A stretch of 64,000 nt of DNA from Arthrobacter sp. MYb213. Lineage in GTDB: Bacteria; Actinomycetota; Actinomycetes; Actinomycetales; Micrococcaceae. Positions 52,496 to 62,869 of the stretch are shown in pieces (position 1 is the first letter of the stretch; each line of letters starts with the position of its first letter). The position numbers and the translations under genes are program-made. The notes beneath the pieces were generated by a model. That model was not told where the DNA came from and did no database searches. It saw only the letters and a program-made list of their open reading frames with translations. The DNA lies in NCBI RefSeq assembly GCF_002979915.1, contig NZ_PCQA01000001.1, positions 248,001 through 312,000 of the forward strand, given 5' to 3'.

Positions 52496-53275
52496 ATGAG
52501 CCAACCAGCCTCGAATTCAAGCGCAGCGAGTTCGGCTAGTACTGTCGAGGACTTCAAAGCTAACCTCGCCTCCATTCGCGGGCGGATCGCTACAGCTGAG
52601 AGCGCCGCCGGGCGAGCCGCCGGTAGTGTGCGTCTGCTGCCGGTGACCAAGACGGTACCGGAGGACCGACTGCGTCTGGCCATTGAAGCTGGGGTGCAGT
52701 GGTTGGGTGAAAACAAGGTGCAGGAAGCCGCCCGGAAGGCCGAGAACCTGGCCGATATTGCCGGACTCAAATATTCGGTAATTGGGCATCTGCAGACCAA
52801 CAAGGCCAAGGACGTGGCCCGTTTTGCGCACGAGTTCCAAGCCCTGGATAACCTGCGCCAGGCTACCGCTTTGCAGAGGCGTCTTGAACTAGAAGATCGC
52901 AGCTTAGATGTTTTTGTTCAAGTGAACACCTCTGGTGAAGAAACAAAATTTGGTCTGGAACCCTCGGCGGTACCGACATTCCTGAAATCTCTACCGGGCC
53001 TTGACCGTCTGCGAGTCAAGGGGCTGATGACGCTGGCGATCTTCTCTACCGATCATCAAGCGGTGCGCACCTGCTTCACCATGTTGCGTGAATTACGTGA
53101 TCAGCTGCGACAAGATGCACCCGAAGGAATTGGCCTGGAAGAATTATCCATGGGGATGAGTGGAGATTTTGAGCTGGCAATTGCCGAAGGTTCCACGGTG
53201 GTTCGTGTGGGGCAAGGAATCTTTGGTGCACGCGCGCTACCTGATTCGCATTATTGGCCAGGGTTTGCCGGATAG
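52496..53275 (+). CDS. YggS-family PLP homeostasis protein, copy 1
   Basis: 259 residues from ATG 52496 (TAGGAG upstream). Single-domain PLP-binding barrel. Lys in VRLLPVTKTVPEDRLRLAIE holds PLP; GENKVQEAARKAENLA, YSVIGHLQTNKAKDVARFAH, FVQVNTSGEETKFGL and LSMGMSGDFELAIAEGSTVVRVGQGIFG are the family motifs. YggS/PLPBP carries PLP to apo-enzymes and has no catalytic activity. Copy 2 lies on the other side of poxB. Confidence 0.93.
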   Translation: MSQPASNSSAASSASTVEDFKANLASIRGRIATAESAAGRAAGSVRLLPVTKTVPEDRLRLAIEAGVQWLGENKVQEAARKAENLADIAGLKYSVIGHLQTNKAKDVARFAHEFQALDNLRQATALQRRLELEDRSLDVFVQVNTSGEETKFGLEPSAVPTFLKSLPGLDRLRVKGLMTLAIFSTDHQAVRTCFTMLRELRDQLRQDAPEGIGLEELSMGMSGDFELAIAEGSTVVRVGQGIFGARALPDSHYWPGFAG

Positions 53276-53358
53276 TCGCTAGCCAGCAGGGCGTTTTTTC
53301 TCGTAGGCTGGCGATATCAACCGGTAGTAACCGGATCCCTGTTTGCAGGAGGAAATTA

Positions 53359-55083
53359 ATGCCTACCGTCGCCGAACACATGATCGATCAGTTCTACACC
53401 CAGGGCGTCAAACGTATTTACGGAGTCCCGGGCGATTCACTCAATGGGCTGACCGACGCACTGCGGGAAAATGGGCAGCTTGAATGGGTTCACCATCGCC
53501 ATGAGGAAGGCGCGGCCTTCGCAGCTGCTGCCGAGGCCGAAATTACCGGAGAGCTCACCGTATGTGTGGGCTCCTGCGGCCCAGGAAACCTGCACCTGAT
53601 CAATGGACTCTACGATGCCCAGCGCACTCGGGTCCCGGTACTGGCCATCGCGGCACAGATACCCACCGAAGAAATCGGGTCAAACTATTTTCAGGAAACC
53701 CATCCGGTAGAAATCTTCCGAGGCTGCTCCGTATATGCCGAACAAGTCTCGGATCCTAAGCAGCTTCCGCGGATGCTACGTATTGCGATGCGTGAAGCAA
53801 TTGAAAAACGCGGTGTTGCAGTACTCGTCATTTCCGGTGATGTGGCTCTATCCCAGATGGACCGTGTACTCACCCAAGAAATCGTCAAAACAAACCCGCG
53901 AGTGGTGCCCAACGAGGTAGAACTCGAACGGGCCGCGCAACTCTTGCAATCCTCGGCTAAGGTCACCATCCTTGCCGGAGCAGGGACCGCCGGGGCGCAC
54001 GCCGAAGTGATGGAGTTAGCCGACAAACTCGCCGCTCCTATTGTGCATTCGATGCGCGGTAAAGAACATATCGAATACGAGAACCCCTTCGATGTGGGAA
54101 TGACCGGGTTGCTAGGCTTTGCCTCTGGTTTCCGGGCTATCGATGAGTGCGAGGTGCTCTTGATGCTTGGCACCGACTTTCCATACCAACAGTTCTACCC
54201 GCAGAACGCGAGCATCATTCAGGTTGATGTGCGCGGAGAACAGCTAGGCCGGCGGACCAAGGTCGATGTCCCCTTGGTGGGTACGGTCAAAGACACCGCA
54301 GCCGCGCTCGCCGCTATCTTGCCACGACAGAAGAAACGCAAGCACCTAGATGATGCGTTGGCGCACTATGCAAAGACTCGCATCAAACTCGATGAACTAG
54401 CCACCCCGTCCAAGGGTAAAGCGGCCATCCATCCGCAATATTTGGCGAGGCTAATCGATCAGGCAGCGGATCCCGACGCGATCTTTACCGCAGACGTGGG
54501 TTCCCCGGTAATTTGGGCTGCCCGTTATGTGGCGATGACCGAGCAACGCCGACTACTAGGTTCCTTCAACCATGGGTCGATGGCCAATGCGCTCTGCCAC
54601 GCGCTGGGTGCTCAGGCTATCGACCGCAACCGTCAGGTGATCGCGTTCGCCGGCGACGGAGGACTGGCGATGATGCTTGGTGAGTTACTCACCGCGACGC
54701 AAAATAAGTTGCCCATCAAGATTGTCGTGTTCAACAACTCCTCGCTGAACTTCGTAGAACTTGAAATGAAGGCCGCAGGTTTTGTCACCTACGCGACAGA
54801 TCTAGAAAATCCTGACTTCGGTGCGGTCGCCAACGCCGCCGGGCTGAAGGGATACCGGGTGGAGGACTCGAATCTGCTCGAAGCCACGGTTGCTGAATTC
54901 CTTGCCCATGATGGGCCTGCCCTCCTTGACGTGGTCACTGACAGGCAAGAAATGTCCATGCCGCCGAGCATCAAGGTGGAACAGGCCAAGGGATTCGCGC
55001 TCTACGCCATCCGAACGGTGCTTTCCGGGCGCGGCGACGAACTCTTTGACCTTGCCAAGACGAATTGGCGTCAAATGTTCTAG
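53359..55083 (+). CDS. poxB: Pyruvate:quinone oxidoreductase (pyruvate oxidase)
   Basis: 574 residues from ATG 53359 (AGGAGGAAATTA before). A peripheral membrane, ThDP- and FAD-dependent enzyme that converts pyruvate to acetate, CO2 and quinol. Domains: Pyr (VKRIYGVPGDSLNGLTDALR, EEGAAFAAAAEAE with the Glu for ThDP); FAD middle domain (LLMLGTDFPYQQFYP); PP domain (GDGGLAMMLGELLTATQNKL ending FNNSSLNF). Length equals the Corynebacterium enzyme. The C-terminal amphipathic end (GRGDELFDLAKTNWRQMF) fits lipid-activated membrane binding. Confidence 0.9.
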   Translation: MPTVAEHMIDQFYTQGVKRIYGVPGDSLNGLTDALRENGQLEWVHHRHEEGAAFAAAAEAEITGELTVCVGSCGPGNLHLINGLYDAQRTRVPVLAIAAQIPTEEIGSNYFQETHPVEIFRGCSVYAEQVSDPKQLPRMLRIAMREAIEKRGVAVLVISGDVALSQMDRVLTQEIVKTNPRVVPNEVELERAAQLLQSSAKVTILAGAGTAGAHAEVMELADKLAAPIVHSMRGKEHIEYENPFDVGMTGLLGFASGFRAIDECEVLLMLGTDFPYQQFYPQNASIIQVDVRGEQLGRRTKVDVPLVGTVKDTAAALAAILPRQKKRKHLDDALAHYAKTRIKLDELATPSKGKAAIHPQYLARLIDQAADPDAIFTADVGSPVIWAARYVAMTEQRRLLGSFNHGSMANALCHALGAQAIDRNRQVIAFAGDGGLAMMLGELLTATQNKLPIKIVVFNNSSLNFVELEMKAAGFVTYATDLENPDFGAVANAAGLKGYRVEDSNLLEATVAEFLAHDGPALLDVVTDRQEMSMPPSIKVEQAKGFALYAIRTVLSGRGDELFDLAKTNWRQMF

Positions 55084-55104
55084 AACGTGAACTATGCCTA
55101 TGCT

Positions 55105-55139
55105 TAAAGCCGGACTCGAGCTCTCGAGGCCGGCTTTTT
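55105..55139 (+). terminator. Terminator of poxB
   Basis: AAAGCCGG...CCGGCTTTTT with inner CTCGAG/CTCGAG pairing, T-run present. Confidence 0.85.
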
Positions 55140-55179
55140 GCAGGTAGTTTCACCAAACTGAAAGAGGCATAGGCGTTTT

Positions 55180-55929
55180 ATGACTTCGCAACCGGCCGCA
55201 GCACAGGCGGCAACCACCGAGGATTTCTCCCGGAACTTGGCAACTGTGAATCAGAAGATCGCCGAGGCCGCATCGCGCAGTGGGCGTCAGGCCAGCGCCG
55301 TGCGACTGCTACCAGTAACCAAGACCATTGAACCTGAACGCCTGCGACTGGCTATCGCAGCCGGCGTGCAGACGCTGGGGGAGAACAAGGTTCAAGAAGC
55401 TTTGGCTAAATCAGAGGAGTTCGCCTCTGAATTTCCCACGCTACGCTACGCGGTTATTGGTCCCCTGCAGGCAAATAAGGCAAAGTTTGTGGCACGCTTT
55501 GCCCATGAATTTCATGCCCTGGATTCGCTGAAACTTGCCCAAACGCTACAACGCCGTCTTGAGCTTGAAGAGCGCACCCTAGAAGTTTTTATCCAAGTTA
55601 ATACCTCCGGTGAGGACAGCAAGTCAGGCATCGCTGCCAGCGAGGTGGCCGGGCTGCTCGAAGCTATTGCACCGCTGGACCGGCTGGTCCCGCGCGGATT
55701 GATGACTATGGCTGCTAACACCACCGACGAATCAACTATTCGTGCCAGCTTCGCGTTGCTCCGCACTACGTTGGAAGATGTGAAGGTTTCTGGTGCACCC
55801 GTTGGATTTGATCAGCTCTCCATGGGTATGAGTGGTGACTTCGAGCTGGCTATTGAGGAAGGCGCCACCGTAGTGCGAGTAGGCCAGGGCATCTTCGGAG
55901 CGCGTAGCTACCCACAGGCATCGGCGTGA
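55180..55929 (+). CDS. YggS-family PLP homeostasis protein, copy 2
   Basis: 249 residues. Same motifs as copy 1 (VRLLPVTKTIEPERLRLAIA, GENKVQEALAKSEEF, YAVIGPLQANKAKFVARFAH, FIQVNTSGEDSKSGI, SMGMSGDFELAIEEGATVVR) and clearly a tandem-derived paralog. The two share most motif residues but differ in the N-terminal ~15 residues and at several loop positions. It overlaps the pyridoxal kinase gene by 4 bp, joining PLP carrier and PLP synthesis. Confidence 0.93.
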   Translation: MTSQPAAAQAATTEDFSRNLATVNQKIAEAASRSGRQASAVRLLPVTKTIEPERLRLAIAAGVQTLGENKVQEALAKSEEFASEFPTLRYAVIGPLQANKAKFVARFAHEFHALDSLKLAQTLQRRLELEERTLEVFIQVNTSGEDSKSGIAASEVAGLLEAIAPLDRLVPRGLMTMAANTTDESTIRASFALLRTTLEDVKVSGAPVGFDQLSMGMSGDFELAIEEGATVVRVGQGIFGARSYPQASA

Positions 55930-56732
55930 GCGGCTTCGAACTAGATACTCGCCCCGTAGCCGCCGTGGTGCTCAGCTCTCAGCTAGCCTACGGTGCGGTG
56001 GGAAATAACGTCATCGCCCGGATGATCGAGCGTGCAGGTCACCGCACGGTGGCTGTGCCTACCGTGCTCTTAAGCAACCTGCCGCATTACCCTACGGTTT
56101 CCGGTGGTGCGATCAGTGACCAGTGGCTTTCGGGCATCCTGACTGACCTGCTGAATCGCGAGGCCTTAACGCAAGCACGCTACGTTGTGGTCGGCTATCT
56201 TGGGTCACCAAGCCAAGCGCGGATTATTGCTCAGTGGTTCCTTGCTGCGCGCGATCGCTACCCGCAGCTTCGATTGATCCTGGATACCGCATTTGGGGAT
56301 TCGGATGTTGGTCTTTATGCCAGTGAGGAAGTCGCAGCCAGCTACGGCGAGTATTTGATTGAGCATGCCTGGCTGATGACTCCCAATGCCTTCGAACTGG
56401 AGTTGCTCACCGAGTCAAAAATCCATGATGAGCAAGACGCTGCTAACGCGGCCCTGGATTTGATGGATGCCGGACCTGCCCACGTGATTGTCACCTCCGC
56501 TCCCACCGAGGACGCCGATTTTATCGGGTGCCTGTTAGTCCTCGATGAGGAGAACCTCGAACAGTTCGACACGGGCCGCGTCCAGACCGAGGCCAAGGGG
56601 GCAGGAGACTGCTTCCTGGGCATGCTTACCGGTGCCTTGCTCAATGATGTCTCACTGATCGATGCAGTGGCCCAGGCGGTCGCTGGGACCTCCGAAGCCC
56701 TGTCCGGGGTACACCCTGCCTTCACCGAATAG
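55926..56732 (+). CDS. pdxY: Pyridoxal/pyridoxine kinase (PdxY/PdxK type)
   Basis: 268 residues of the ribokinase fold, GTG start. It salvages B6 vitamers to PLP using ATP. AVVLSSQLAYGAVGNNVIAR is the substrate strand; LTPNAFELELLT-like MTPNAFELELLTESKIHDEQ, VIVTSAPTEDADFIGC and RVQTEAKGAGDCFLGMLTGA (the anion-hole GAGD with catalytic Asp) confirm the family. Co-operon with yggS copy 2. Confidence 0.9.
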   Translation: MSGFELDTRPVAAVVLSSQLAYGAVGNNVIARMIERAGHRTVAVPTVLLSNLPHYPTVSGGAISDQWLSGILTDLLNREALTQARYVVVGYLGSPSQARIIAQWFLAARDRYPQLRLILDTAFGDSDVGLYASEEVAASYGEYLIEHAWLMTPNAFELELLTESKIHDEQDAANAALDLMDAGPAHVIVTSAPTEDADFIGCLLVLDEENLEQFDTGRVQTEAKGAGDCFLGMLTGALLNDVSLIDAVAQAVAGTSEALSGVHPAFTE

Positions 56733-56783
56733 GTGTTACCCACAAATCGTGTTTAGTCGCCCCAAATGTCGGAAGGTGGGCGG

Positions 56784-56799
56784 ACACTACATGTAGGGC
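56784..56799. promoter_or_regulatory. Possible upstream NrdR-like palindrome
   Basis: ACACTACATGTAGGGC contains the perfect dyad CTACATGTAG and resembles an NrdR half-pair, but it lies about 210 bp before the main pair. Confidence 0.3.
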
Positions 56800-56945
56800 A
56801 CAAGAAATGTGGCCCGTCTAGCTAGACGAAGCTGAACACGCCGAGGAACATCTCACATGAAGAATTTTTAAACCACATTGACCATTCCCAAGGCTGTGGA
56901 CAAGTTTTGGTCGTCCGCGGGAAATCGCGGTTTAAATGAGGGTTA

Positions 56946-56965
56946 ATATCCACAGCTCCTGTGGA
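56946..56965. promoter_or_regulatory. DnaA-box-like dyad upstream of nrdHIE
   Basis: TCCACAG-CTC-CTGTGGA (56949-56965) is a perfect dyad and includes ATATCCACA, one base off the DnaA nonamer. A second near-match TGTGGACAA lies at 56895-56903. In E. coli DnaA regulates nrd, so this is a candidate only. Confidence 0.3.
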
Positions 56966-56994
56966 CTGGCCGGTGGATGAATGACATACTTGTA

Positions 56995-57010
56995 ATACAT
57001 CATCTAGTGG
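56995..57010 (+). promoter_or_regulatory. NrdR box 1
   Basis: ATACATCATCTAGTGG fits 11 of 16 positions of the NrdR consensus (ACACWATATWTWGTGT type) and lies just upstream of the -35. Confidence 0.6.
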
Positions 57011-57014
57011 CCAC

Positions 57015-57042
57015 TTGACCGACCAAACACAAGATGTAGTAT
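57015..57042 (+). promoter_or_regulatory. nrdHIE promoter
   Basis: TTGACC (57015-57020), 16-bp spacer, TAGTAT (57037-57042). Expected start ~57049, giving a leader of about 128 nt before nrdH. Confidence 0.65.
57027..57042 (+). promoter_or_regulatory. NrdR box 2
   Basis: ACACAAGATGTAGTAT fits 13 of 16 consensus positions and covers the -10. It is 32 bp (three turns) from box 1, the spacing typical of NrdR box pairs. Confidence 0.7.
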
Positions 57043-57176
57043 TGAACCCGTTGGTGAGTGAAACACCGAAAACACCCCAGAGACGATATTTTGGGGCATC
57101 CGCGAGGATGGCCGGAAGCGCCGAAAATGGCGCAGTCCGAGCCAAAACAGGGACTTTTAAAAGGGGAAACAGGGAA

Positions 57177-57407
57177 ATGGCAATCACCGTTTACACGAAG
57201 CCGTCCTGCGTGCAGTGCAACGCTACATACCGCGCTTTGGACAAGCAGGGCGTCGAGTACAACAAGGTAGACATCTCGCAGGATGCCGCCGCCCTGGAGC
57301 ACGTACGTGGCCTTGGCTACCAGCAAGCTCCGGTTGTTATCACCGACAACGATCACTGGTCGGGTTTTCGCCCAGACAAGATCGCTAGCTTGGCAGTAGC
57401 CAACTAG
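57177..57407 (+). CDS. nrdH: Glutaredoxin-like protein NrdH
   Basis: 76 residues from ATG 57177 (GGG of the preceding AGGGAA as Shine-Dalgarno). Reductant of class Ib ribonucleotide reductase. Thioredoxin fold with active-site PSCVQC (CxxC) at 10-15, APVV cis-Pro and the NrdH signature WSGFRPDKI at the end. The frame is open further upstream but that part crosses the promoter and is not coding. Confidence 0.95.
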   Translation: MAITVYTKPSCVQCNATYRALDKQGVEYNKVDISQDAAALEHVRGLGYQQAPVVITDNDHWSGFRPDKIASLAVAN

Positions 57408-57474
57408 TCGGCAGTCGGACCCCACCATAGGTCCTAAGAATTATCTCGTCGAGCATCTCGCGGAGGCGACAAAA

Positions 57475-57957
57475 ATGCCACCAACAGCAGTTGCCGATTA
57501 TCGGCAAAACGCTGAGGCGAATGAAGTCACGGTGACCACCGATACCACGTTGATTTATTTCTCCTCGGTATCGGAAAACACCCGGCGCTTCGTTGAAAAA
57601 CTAGATGTCACTGCGGCTCGTATCCCAGTTTTTGCAACTGAGCCGCAACTGATCGCCACAGCACCGTATGTATTGCTCATACCAACCTACGGTGGTGAAC
57701 GCGGAAAGCGTTCGATCCTTCCCCAGATCATGAAGTTTCTGGGTCACGAAGCAAACCGCGCAAACCTGCGCGGAGTGATCGGCGCAGGGAACACGAACTT
57801 CGGCGAGTACTACTGCATCGCAGCTAAGAAAATTGCGGCCAAATGCAACGTACCCGTTTTATACACATTCGAACTTATGGGAACGCCAGAAGATGTTCTC
57901 AACGTCAATGAAGGGCTTGAAACCTTTTGGGCACCAGCGTCGCACAAGAAGAAGTAA
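57475..57957 (+). CDS. nrdI: Flavodoxin-like NrdI
   Basis: 160 residues. FMN protein that supplies oxidant to build the dimanganese-tyrosyl cofactor of NrdF. FMN loop [17 protein letters not shown], then [20 protein letters not shown], and [20 protein letters not shown]. The first ~25 residues are an extra N-terminal tail. GCGGAGGCG precedes the ATG. nrdE starts 2 bp after its stop. Confidence 0.95.
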   Translation: MPPTAVADYRQNAEANEVTVTTDTTLIYFSSVSENTRRFVEKLDVTAARIPVFATEPQLIATAPYVLLIPTYGGERGKRSILPQIMKFLGHEANRANLRGVIGAGNTNFGEYYCIAAKKIAAKCNVPVLYTFELMGTPEDVLNVNEGLETFWAPASHKKK

Positions 57958-57959
57958 CG

Positions 57960-60098
57960 ATGAGCGAAACTAAAGAGCTCCCCGCAAACATGCAGGGTCT
58001 GAGCTACAACGATCTGAACGCCATGCTGAACCTTTACGGTCCAGATGGCAAGATCCAGTTTGAGGTGGACCGCTACGCAGCCCGCCAGTACTTCTTGGAT
58101 CATGTTAATAACAACACCGTCTTCTTCCATGACTTGGATGAGAAGCTCGAATACCTGGTCAAGCACGAATACTACGAGCGTGAAACTCTCGACCAGTACT
58201 CGATGAACTTCATCCGTGATCTTTTTAAGCGTGCCTTCGCTAAGAAGTTCCGCTTTGAAACCTTCCTCGGTGCCTTCAAGTTCTACACCTCCTACACGCT
58301 GAAGACCTTCGACGGTAAGCGTTACCTGGAGCGTTACGAAGACCGCGTATGCATGGTTGCCCTACACCTTGCACGTGGCGACGAGCAGTTGGCCACAAGC
58401 CTGGTTGATGAAATCATCGGTGGCCGCTTCCAGCCTGCTACCCCCACATTCCTCAACGCCGGCAAGGCACAGCGCGGAGAGCTCGTCTCCTGCTTCTTGC
58501 TTCGTATTGAAGACAACATGGAGTCCATTGCCCGTGCGGTGAACTCCTCGCTACAGCTGTCCAAGCGTGGTGGCGGCGTAGCATTGTCGCTGACTAACCT
58601 GCGTGAGCATGGCGCTCCGATCAAGCAGATCGAGAACCAGTCCTCCGGTGTCATCCCAGTGATGAAACTTCTCGAAGATTCCTTCTCCTACGCTAACCAG
58701 CTCGGTGCACGTCAGGGTGCCGGTGCGGTGTACTTGAACGCCCACCACCCAGATATCCACCGCTTCTTGGACACCAAGCGTGAGAATGCCGACGAGAAGA
58801 TCCGCATCAAGACCCTTTCCCTTGGCGTGGTGATCCCGGACATCACCTTCGAGCTTGCCCGCAAGAACGAAGATATGTACCTCTTCAGCCCATACGACGT
58901 GCAGCGTGTCTATGGGGTGCCATTCAGCGAAATCTCCGTTACTGAAAAGTACGAGGAGATGGTCGATGATTCGCGCATCAAGAAGACGAAGATCAGCGCC
59001 CGTGAGTTCTTCCAGACTCTGGCCGAGATCCAGTTCGAATCCGGTTACCCGTACATCATGTTCGAGGACACCGTAAACCGTGAGAACCCAATTGAGGGTC
59101 GCATTACGATGTCGAACCTCTGCTCGGAAATCTTGCAGGTTTCTTCGGCTTCCGAATTTGCCGATGACTTGAGCTACTCCAAGGTTGGCAAGGACATCTC
59201 CTGCAACCTCGGCTCGATGAACATCGCTAAGGCTATGGACGGCAAGGACCTTGAAGGTTCAGTTGATATCGCGATTCGTGCCTTGAGCGCGGTCTCGGAC
59301 ATGTCCTACATCGGTTCGGTTCCATCGATTGCCGACGGAAACAAGAAGTCGCACGCCATCGGCTTGGGTCAGATGAACTTGCACGGCTTCCTAGCGCGTG
59401 AGCACATCTACTACGGCTCCGAAGAAGGCATCGACTTCACCAATATTTACTTCTACACGATTCTGTTCCACGCATTGACCGCGTCGAACAAGATCGCTAA
59501 GGAACGCGGCGAAACTTTCGATAACTTCGAAAATTCAAAATACGCATCCGGTGAATTCTTCGACAAGTACACCACTCAGCAGTGGGTTCCTGCCACCGCG
59601 CGAGTGAGTGAACTCTTTGACGGAATCCACATTCCTACCCAGGAAGACTGGAATGCCCTGAAGGATTCGGTCATGAAGTACGGCATCTACAACCAGAACC
59701 TGCAGGCCGTACCTCCAACCGGTTCGATCTCGTACATCAACAACTCGACTTCCTCGATCCACCCGGTCGCAGCGAAGATCGAGATCCGCAAGGAAGGTAA
59801 GATCGGCCGCGTGTACTACCCGGCTCCTTACATGAATAACGAGAACATCGATTTCTACGAAGATGCTTACGAAATCGGTTACGAGAAGATCATTGACACC
59901 TACGCCGCTGCAACCCAGCACGTAGATCAGGGCCTGTCCCTGACCCTGTTCTTCAAGGACACCGTGACTACTCGTGACATCAATAAGGCGCAGATCTACG
60001 CATGGCGTAAGGGCATCAAGAGCCTGTACTACATCCGCCTACGCCAGCTCGCGTTGGAAGGCACCGAGGTTGAAGGTTGCGTCTCCTGCGCACTGTAA
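57960..60098 (+). CDS. nrdE: Class Ib ribonucleoside-diphosphate reductase alpha subunit
   Basis: 712 residues from ATG 57960, the usual length of NrdE, which lacks the N-terminal ATP cone. Substrate-binding motif [28 protein letters not shown] (reactive Cys), MSNLCSEI and [21 protein letters not shown]-terminal redox pair EGCVSCAL. It reduces NDPs to dNDPs with NrdF and NrdH. A stable hairpin follows before nrdF. Confidence 0.97.
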   Translation: MSETKELPANMQGLSYNDLNAMLNLYGPDGKIQFEVDRYAARQYFLDHVNNNTVFFHDLDEKLEYLVKHEYYERETLDQYSMNFIRDLFKRAFAKKFRFETFLGAFKFYTSYTLKTFDGKRYLERYEDRVCMVALHLARGDEQLATSLVDEIIGGRFQPATPTFLNAGKAQRGELVSCFLLRIEDNMESIARAVNSSLQLSKRGGGVALSLTNLREHGAPIKQIENQSSGVIPVMKLLEDSFSYANQLGARQGAGAVYLNAHHPDIHRFLDTKRENADEKIRIKTLSLGVVIPDITFELARKNEDMYLFSPYDVQRVYGVPFSEISVTEKYEEMVDDSRIKKTKISAREFFQTLAEIQFESGYPYIMFEDTVNRENPIEGRITMSNLCSEILQVSSASEFADDLSYSKVGKDISCNLGSMNIAKAMDGKDLEGSVDIAIRALSAVSDMSYIGSVPSIADGNKKSHAIGLGQMNLHGFLAREHIYYGSEEGIDFTNIYFYTILFHALTASNKIAKERGETFDNFENSKYASGEFFDKYTTQQWVPATARVSELFDGIHIPTQEDWNALKDSVMKYGIYNQNLQAVPPTGSISYINNSTSSIHPVAAKIEIRKEGKIGRVYYPAPYMNNENIDFYEDAYEIGYEKIIDTYAAATQHVDQGLSLTLFFKDTVTTRDINKAQIYAWRKGIKSLYYIRLRQLALEGTEVEGCVSCAL

Positions 60099-60136
60099 TA
60101 CCTCTAGTTTGTGACCGATTAGCTGGTCATTAACGT

Positions 60137-60184
60137 CACGCAACAGCTGCCGCTTGGTCTGACTAAACGGCAGCTGTTGCGTAT
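60137..60184 (+). terminator. Hairpin between nrdE and nrdF
   Basis: ACGCAACAGCTGCCG pairs perfectly with CGGCAGCTGTTGCGT around a 15-nt loop; little T-run. Terminator or attenuator separating nrdHIE from nrdF. Confidence 0.7.
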
Positions 60185-60305
60185 GAAATACCACGTCAGA
60201 TCGTTACTGATCTGATAATAACTTTATGCTTCGCTGCATCTGTAAAGTTCGAAAGAACGGTAGAGTTGTAAGCAAAGTTCTTAACACGATTTAGCGTTTC
60301 GATGA

Positions 60306-61286
<981 letters not shown>

Positions 61287-61322
61287 GAAATTCTCCTAAT
61301 CGTCTAGCTGAAAAGACTTGAT

Positions 61323-61364
61323 GAGGCTCGGATCCCCGCGAAAATGCGTGGGGATCCGAGCCTT
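61323..61364 (+). terminator. Terminator of nrdF
   Basis: AGGCTCGGATCCCCGC pairs with GTGGGGATCCGAGCCT, then TTTA. Confidence 0.85.
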
Positions 61365-61470
61365 TACCTGTGTTATTGGCTAATCGCTCTAGCATGATCT
61401 GGCCTTCATAGTCTTTGCCGAGGATTATCCGCTGTAAACTTGCGCCAACTTAGAGTGTCAAGGCAATGGG

Positions 61471-61488
61471 TGTCGCCTGATTGGCGAC
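61471..61488. promoter_or_regulatory. Inverted repeat upstream of the MFS gene
   Basis: GTCGCC-TGATT-GGCGAC, about 40 bp before the start, a candidate operator or 5'-leader hairpin. Confidence 0.3.
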
Positions 61489-61528
61489 GGATCGACGATA
61501 CTTGAAAAAGTACTGCTACTAATAGGCA

Positions 61529-62818
61529 ATGATCGCGGGGATGAAAGTGCAACTTCAGTCATCGAAGAATGACTTCAGCGCATTGGGCGAAGAACAAGTC
61601 CAACGTATTCGGCGCAAGTCAATTTCGGTGCTTGCTGCCGGACAGATCCTCGGTGGATTGGGTAGCGGTGCCACACTAACTCTCGGCTCATTACTTATCG
61701 TCAGCATCTCAGGTTTAGACTCCTTGGCAGGAATGGCTGCCACCATGAATACGCTTGGTGCGGCAGTCATGGCCATTCCGTTAGCTTTAATGGCTCAGAA
61801 GCATGGTCGCCGGGTTTCACTTTCTAGCGGTGCAATATTGGCCGCCAGCGGCATTGTGGTGATTATTTCCGCAGCGATATTGAGCTTTTGGCCATTGCTG
61901 ATGCTTGGAATGTTAGTACTTGGCACTGGGTCGGCGATGAACCTCCAGTCACGTTTCGCGGCCACCGATCTATCCAGCAAAACCACTCGAGGCCGAGACC
62001 TTTCGGTGGTCGTCTGGTCAACAACCATTGGTGCAGTGATCGGGCCAAACCTCTTTGAACCAGGCGAAGTTGTTGCCCAATACCTCGATCTTCCAGTCTT
62101 TACCGGTGGCTTTCTTATAGCGATGGTAGCTCAGTTAGCTGGGGCTCTAGTTTATTTCTTTGGCTTACGTCCTGACCCATTACGTGTGGCGCAATATCGG
62201 GCATCCGCTCATGTAAAAGCTGGCCAGCTTCGTCGCCGAGGTTGGAATATTTTGCGCAACACACCTATGGCCAGGCGTGCGGTGTTGACCGTTGCGCTAT
62301 CCCATATGTATATGGTCGCAATGATGTCGATGACCCCGATTCACATGCAACACCACGGAGCAGAACTAACCCTCATCGGGTTTACCATTTCTATGCATGT
62401 GGCCGGAATGTACGCTTTATCTCCAGTATTTGGTTGGCTTACCGATAAATTCGGTGCCCGACCGATCATTCTTCTCGGGCAAGCGTTGCTGATCTCGGCG
62501 AGTCTTTTAGTTTGGGTCAATCCATCAGACCATACGATGACAACCATCGCACTGCTTTGTTTGGGCCTCGGGTGGTCAGCGTCAACGGTGGCCGGTTCCA
62601 CCATGATTTCCGGAGCAGTCGAAGTCTCCGAGCGGCCACAACTACAGGGAACTTCCGATTTATGCATGAGTTTAGCTGGGGTCATTGGTGGGCTTAGCGC
62701 TGGCCCAATTCTCGCTGCTGTCGACTTTAAAGGCTTGGCGGTGGCCTTATTGGCTCTCGCAATAATTATGATTGGGCTCAATTTGCGGGCAACCAAAACT
62801 GAGACTATCCGCGCCTGA
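61529..62818 (+). CDS. MFS transporter
   Basis: 429 residues, 12 predicted membrane helices. The N-terminal loop 2-3 QKHGRRVSLSSGAILA matches the MFS GxLxDRxGRR motif (KHGRR), and FGWLTDKFGARPIILLGQAL has the C-half GWLTDKFGAR. This places it with drug/sugar efflux permeases but not a specific substrate. A later ATG four codons in is possible. The neighbouring FAD monooxygenase gene is 51 bp downstream and may share an operon, as seen for resistance pairs. Confidence 0.85.
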   Translation: MIAGMKVQLQSSKNDFSALGEEQVQRIRRKSISVLAAGQILGGLGSGATLTLGSLLIVSISGLDSLAGMAATMNTLGAAVMAIPLALMAQKHGRRVSLSSGAILAASGIVVIISAAILSFWPLLMLGMLVLGTGSAMNLQSRFAATDLSSKTTRGRDLSVVVWSTTIGAVIGPNLFEPGEVVAQYLDLPVFTGGFLIAMVAQLAGALVYFFGLRPDPLRVAQYRASAHVKAGQLRRRGWNILRNTPMARRAVLTVALSHMYMVAMMSMTPIHMQHHGAELTLIGFTISMHVAGMYALSPVFGWLTDKFGARPIILLGQALLISASLLVWVNPSDHTMTTIALLCLGLGWSASTVAGSTMISGAVEVSERPQLQGTSDLCMSLAGVIGGLSAGPILAAVDFKGLAVALLALAIIMIGLNLRATKTETIRA

Positions 62819-62869
62819 GAAATAGTGCCAAGCTGAAAGTAGCTAGAAGCTTCCTAAGGAATGGTAATT

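Larger units (their letters stand above)
56733..57176. other. nrdHIE upstream region
   Basis: 444 bp with no gene. It contains a promoter, two NrdR-like boxes, a distant third CTACATGTAG palindrome, DnaA-box-like sites and a ~128-nt leader with a CCCCA/TGGGG hairpin (57084-57106). Each is listed separately where it can be placed. Confidence 0.6.

Noticed and set aside
56895-56965. Replication origin from DnaA-like boxes
   Set aside because: Only imperfect nonamers, no dnaA/dnaN genes and no AT-rich unwinding region of the usual type.
57015-57176. N-terminal extension of NrdH
   Set aside because: It overlaps the promoter and an NrdR box; NrdH is normally about 75-80 residues.
57050-57176. 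Cobalamin riboswitch in the nrdH leader
   Set aside because: I looked for a B12-box-like sequence and saw none; the reductase is class Ib, which does not need cobalamin.
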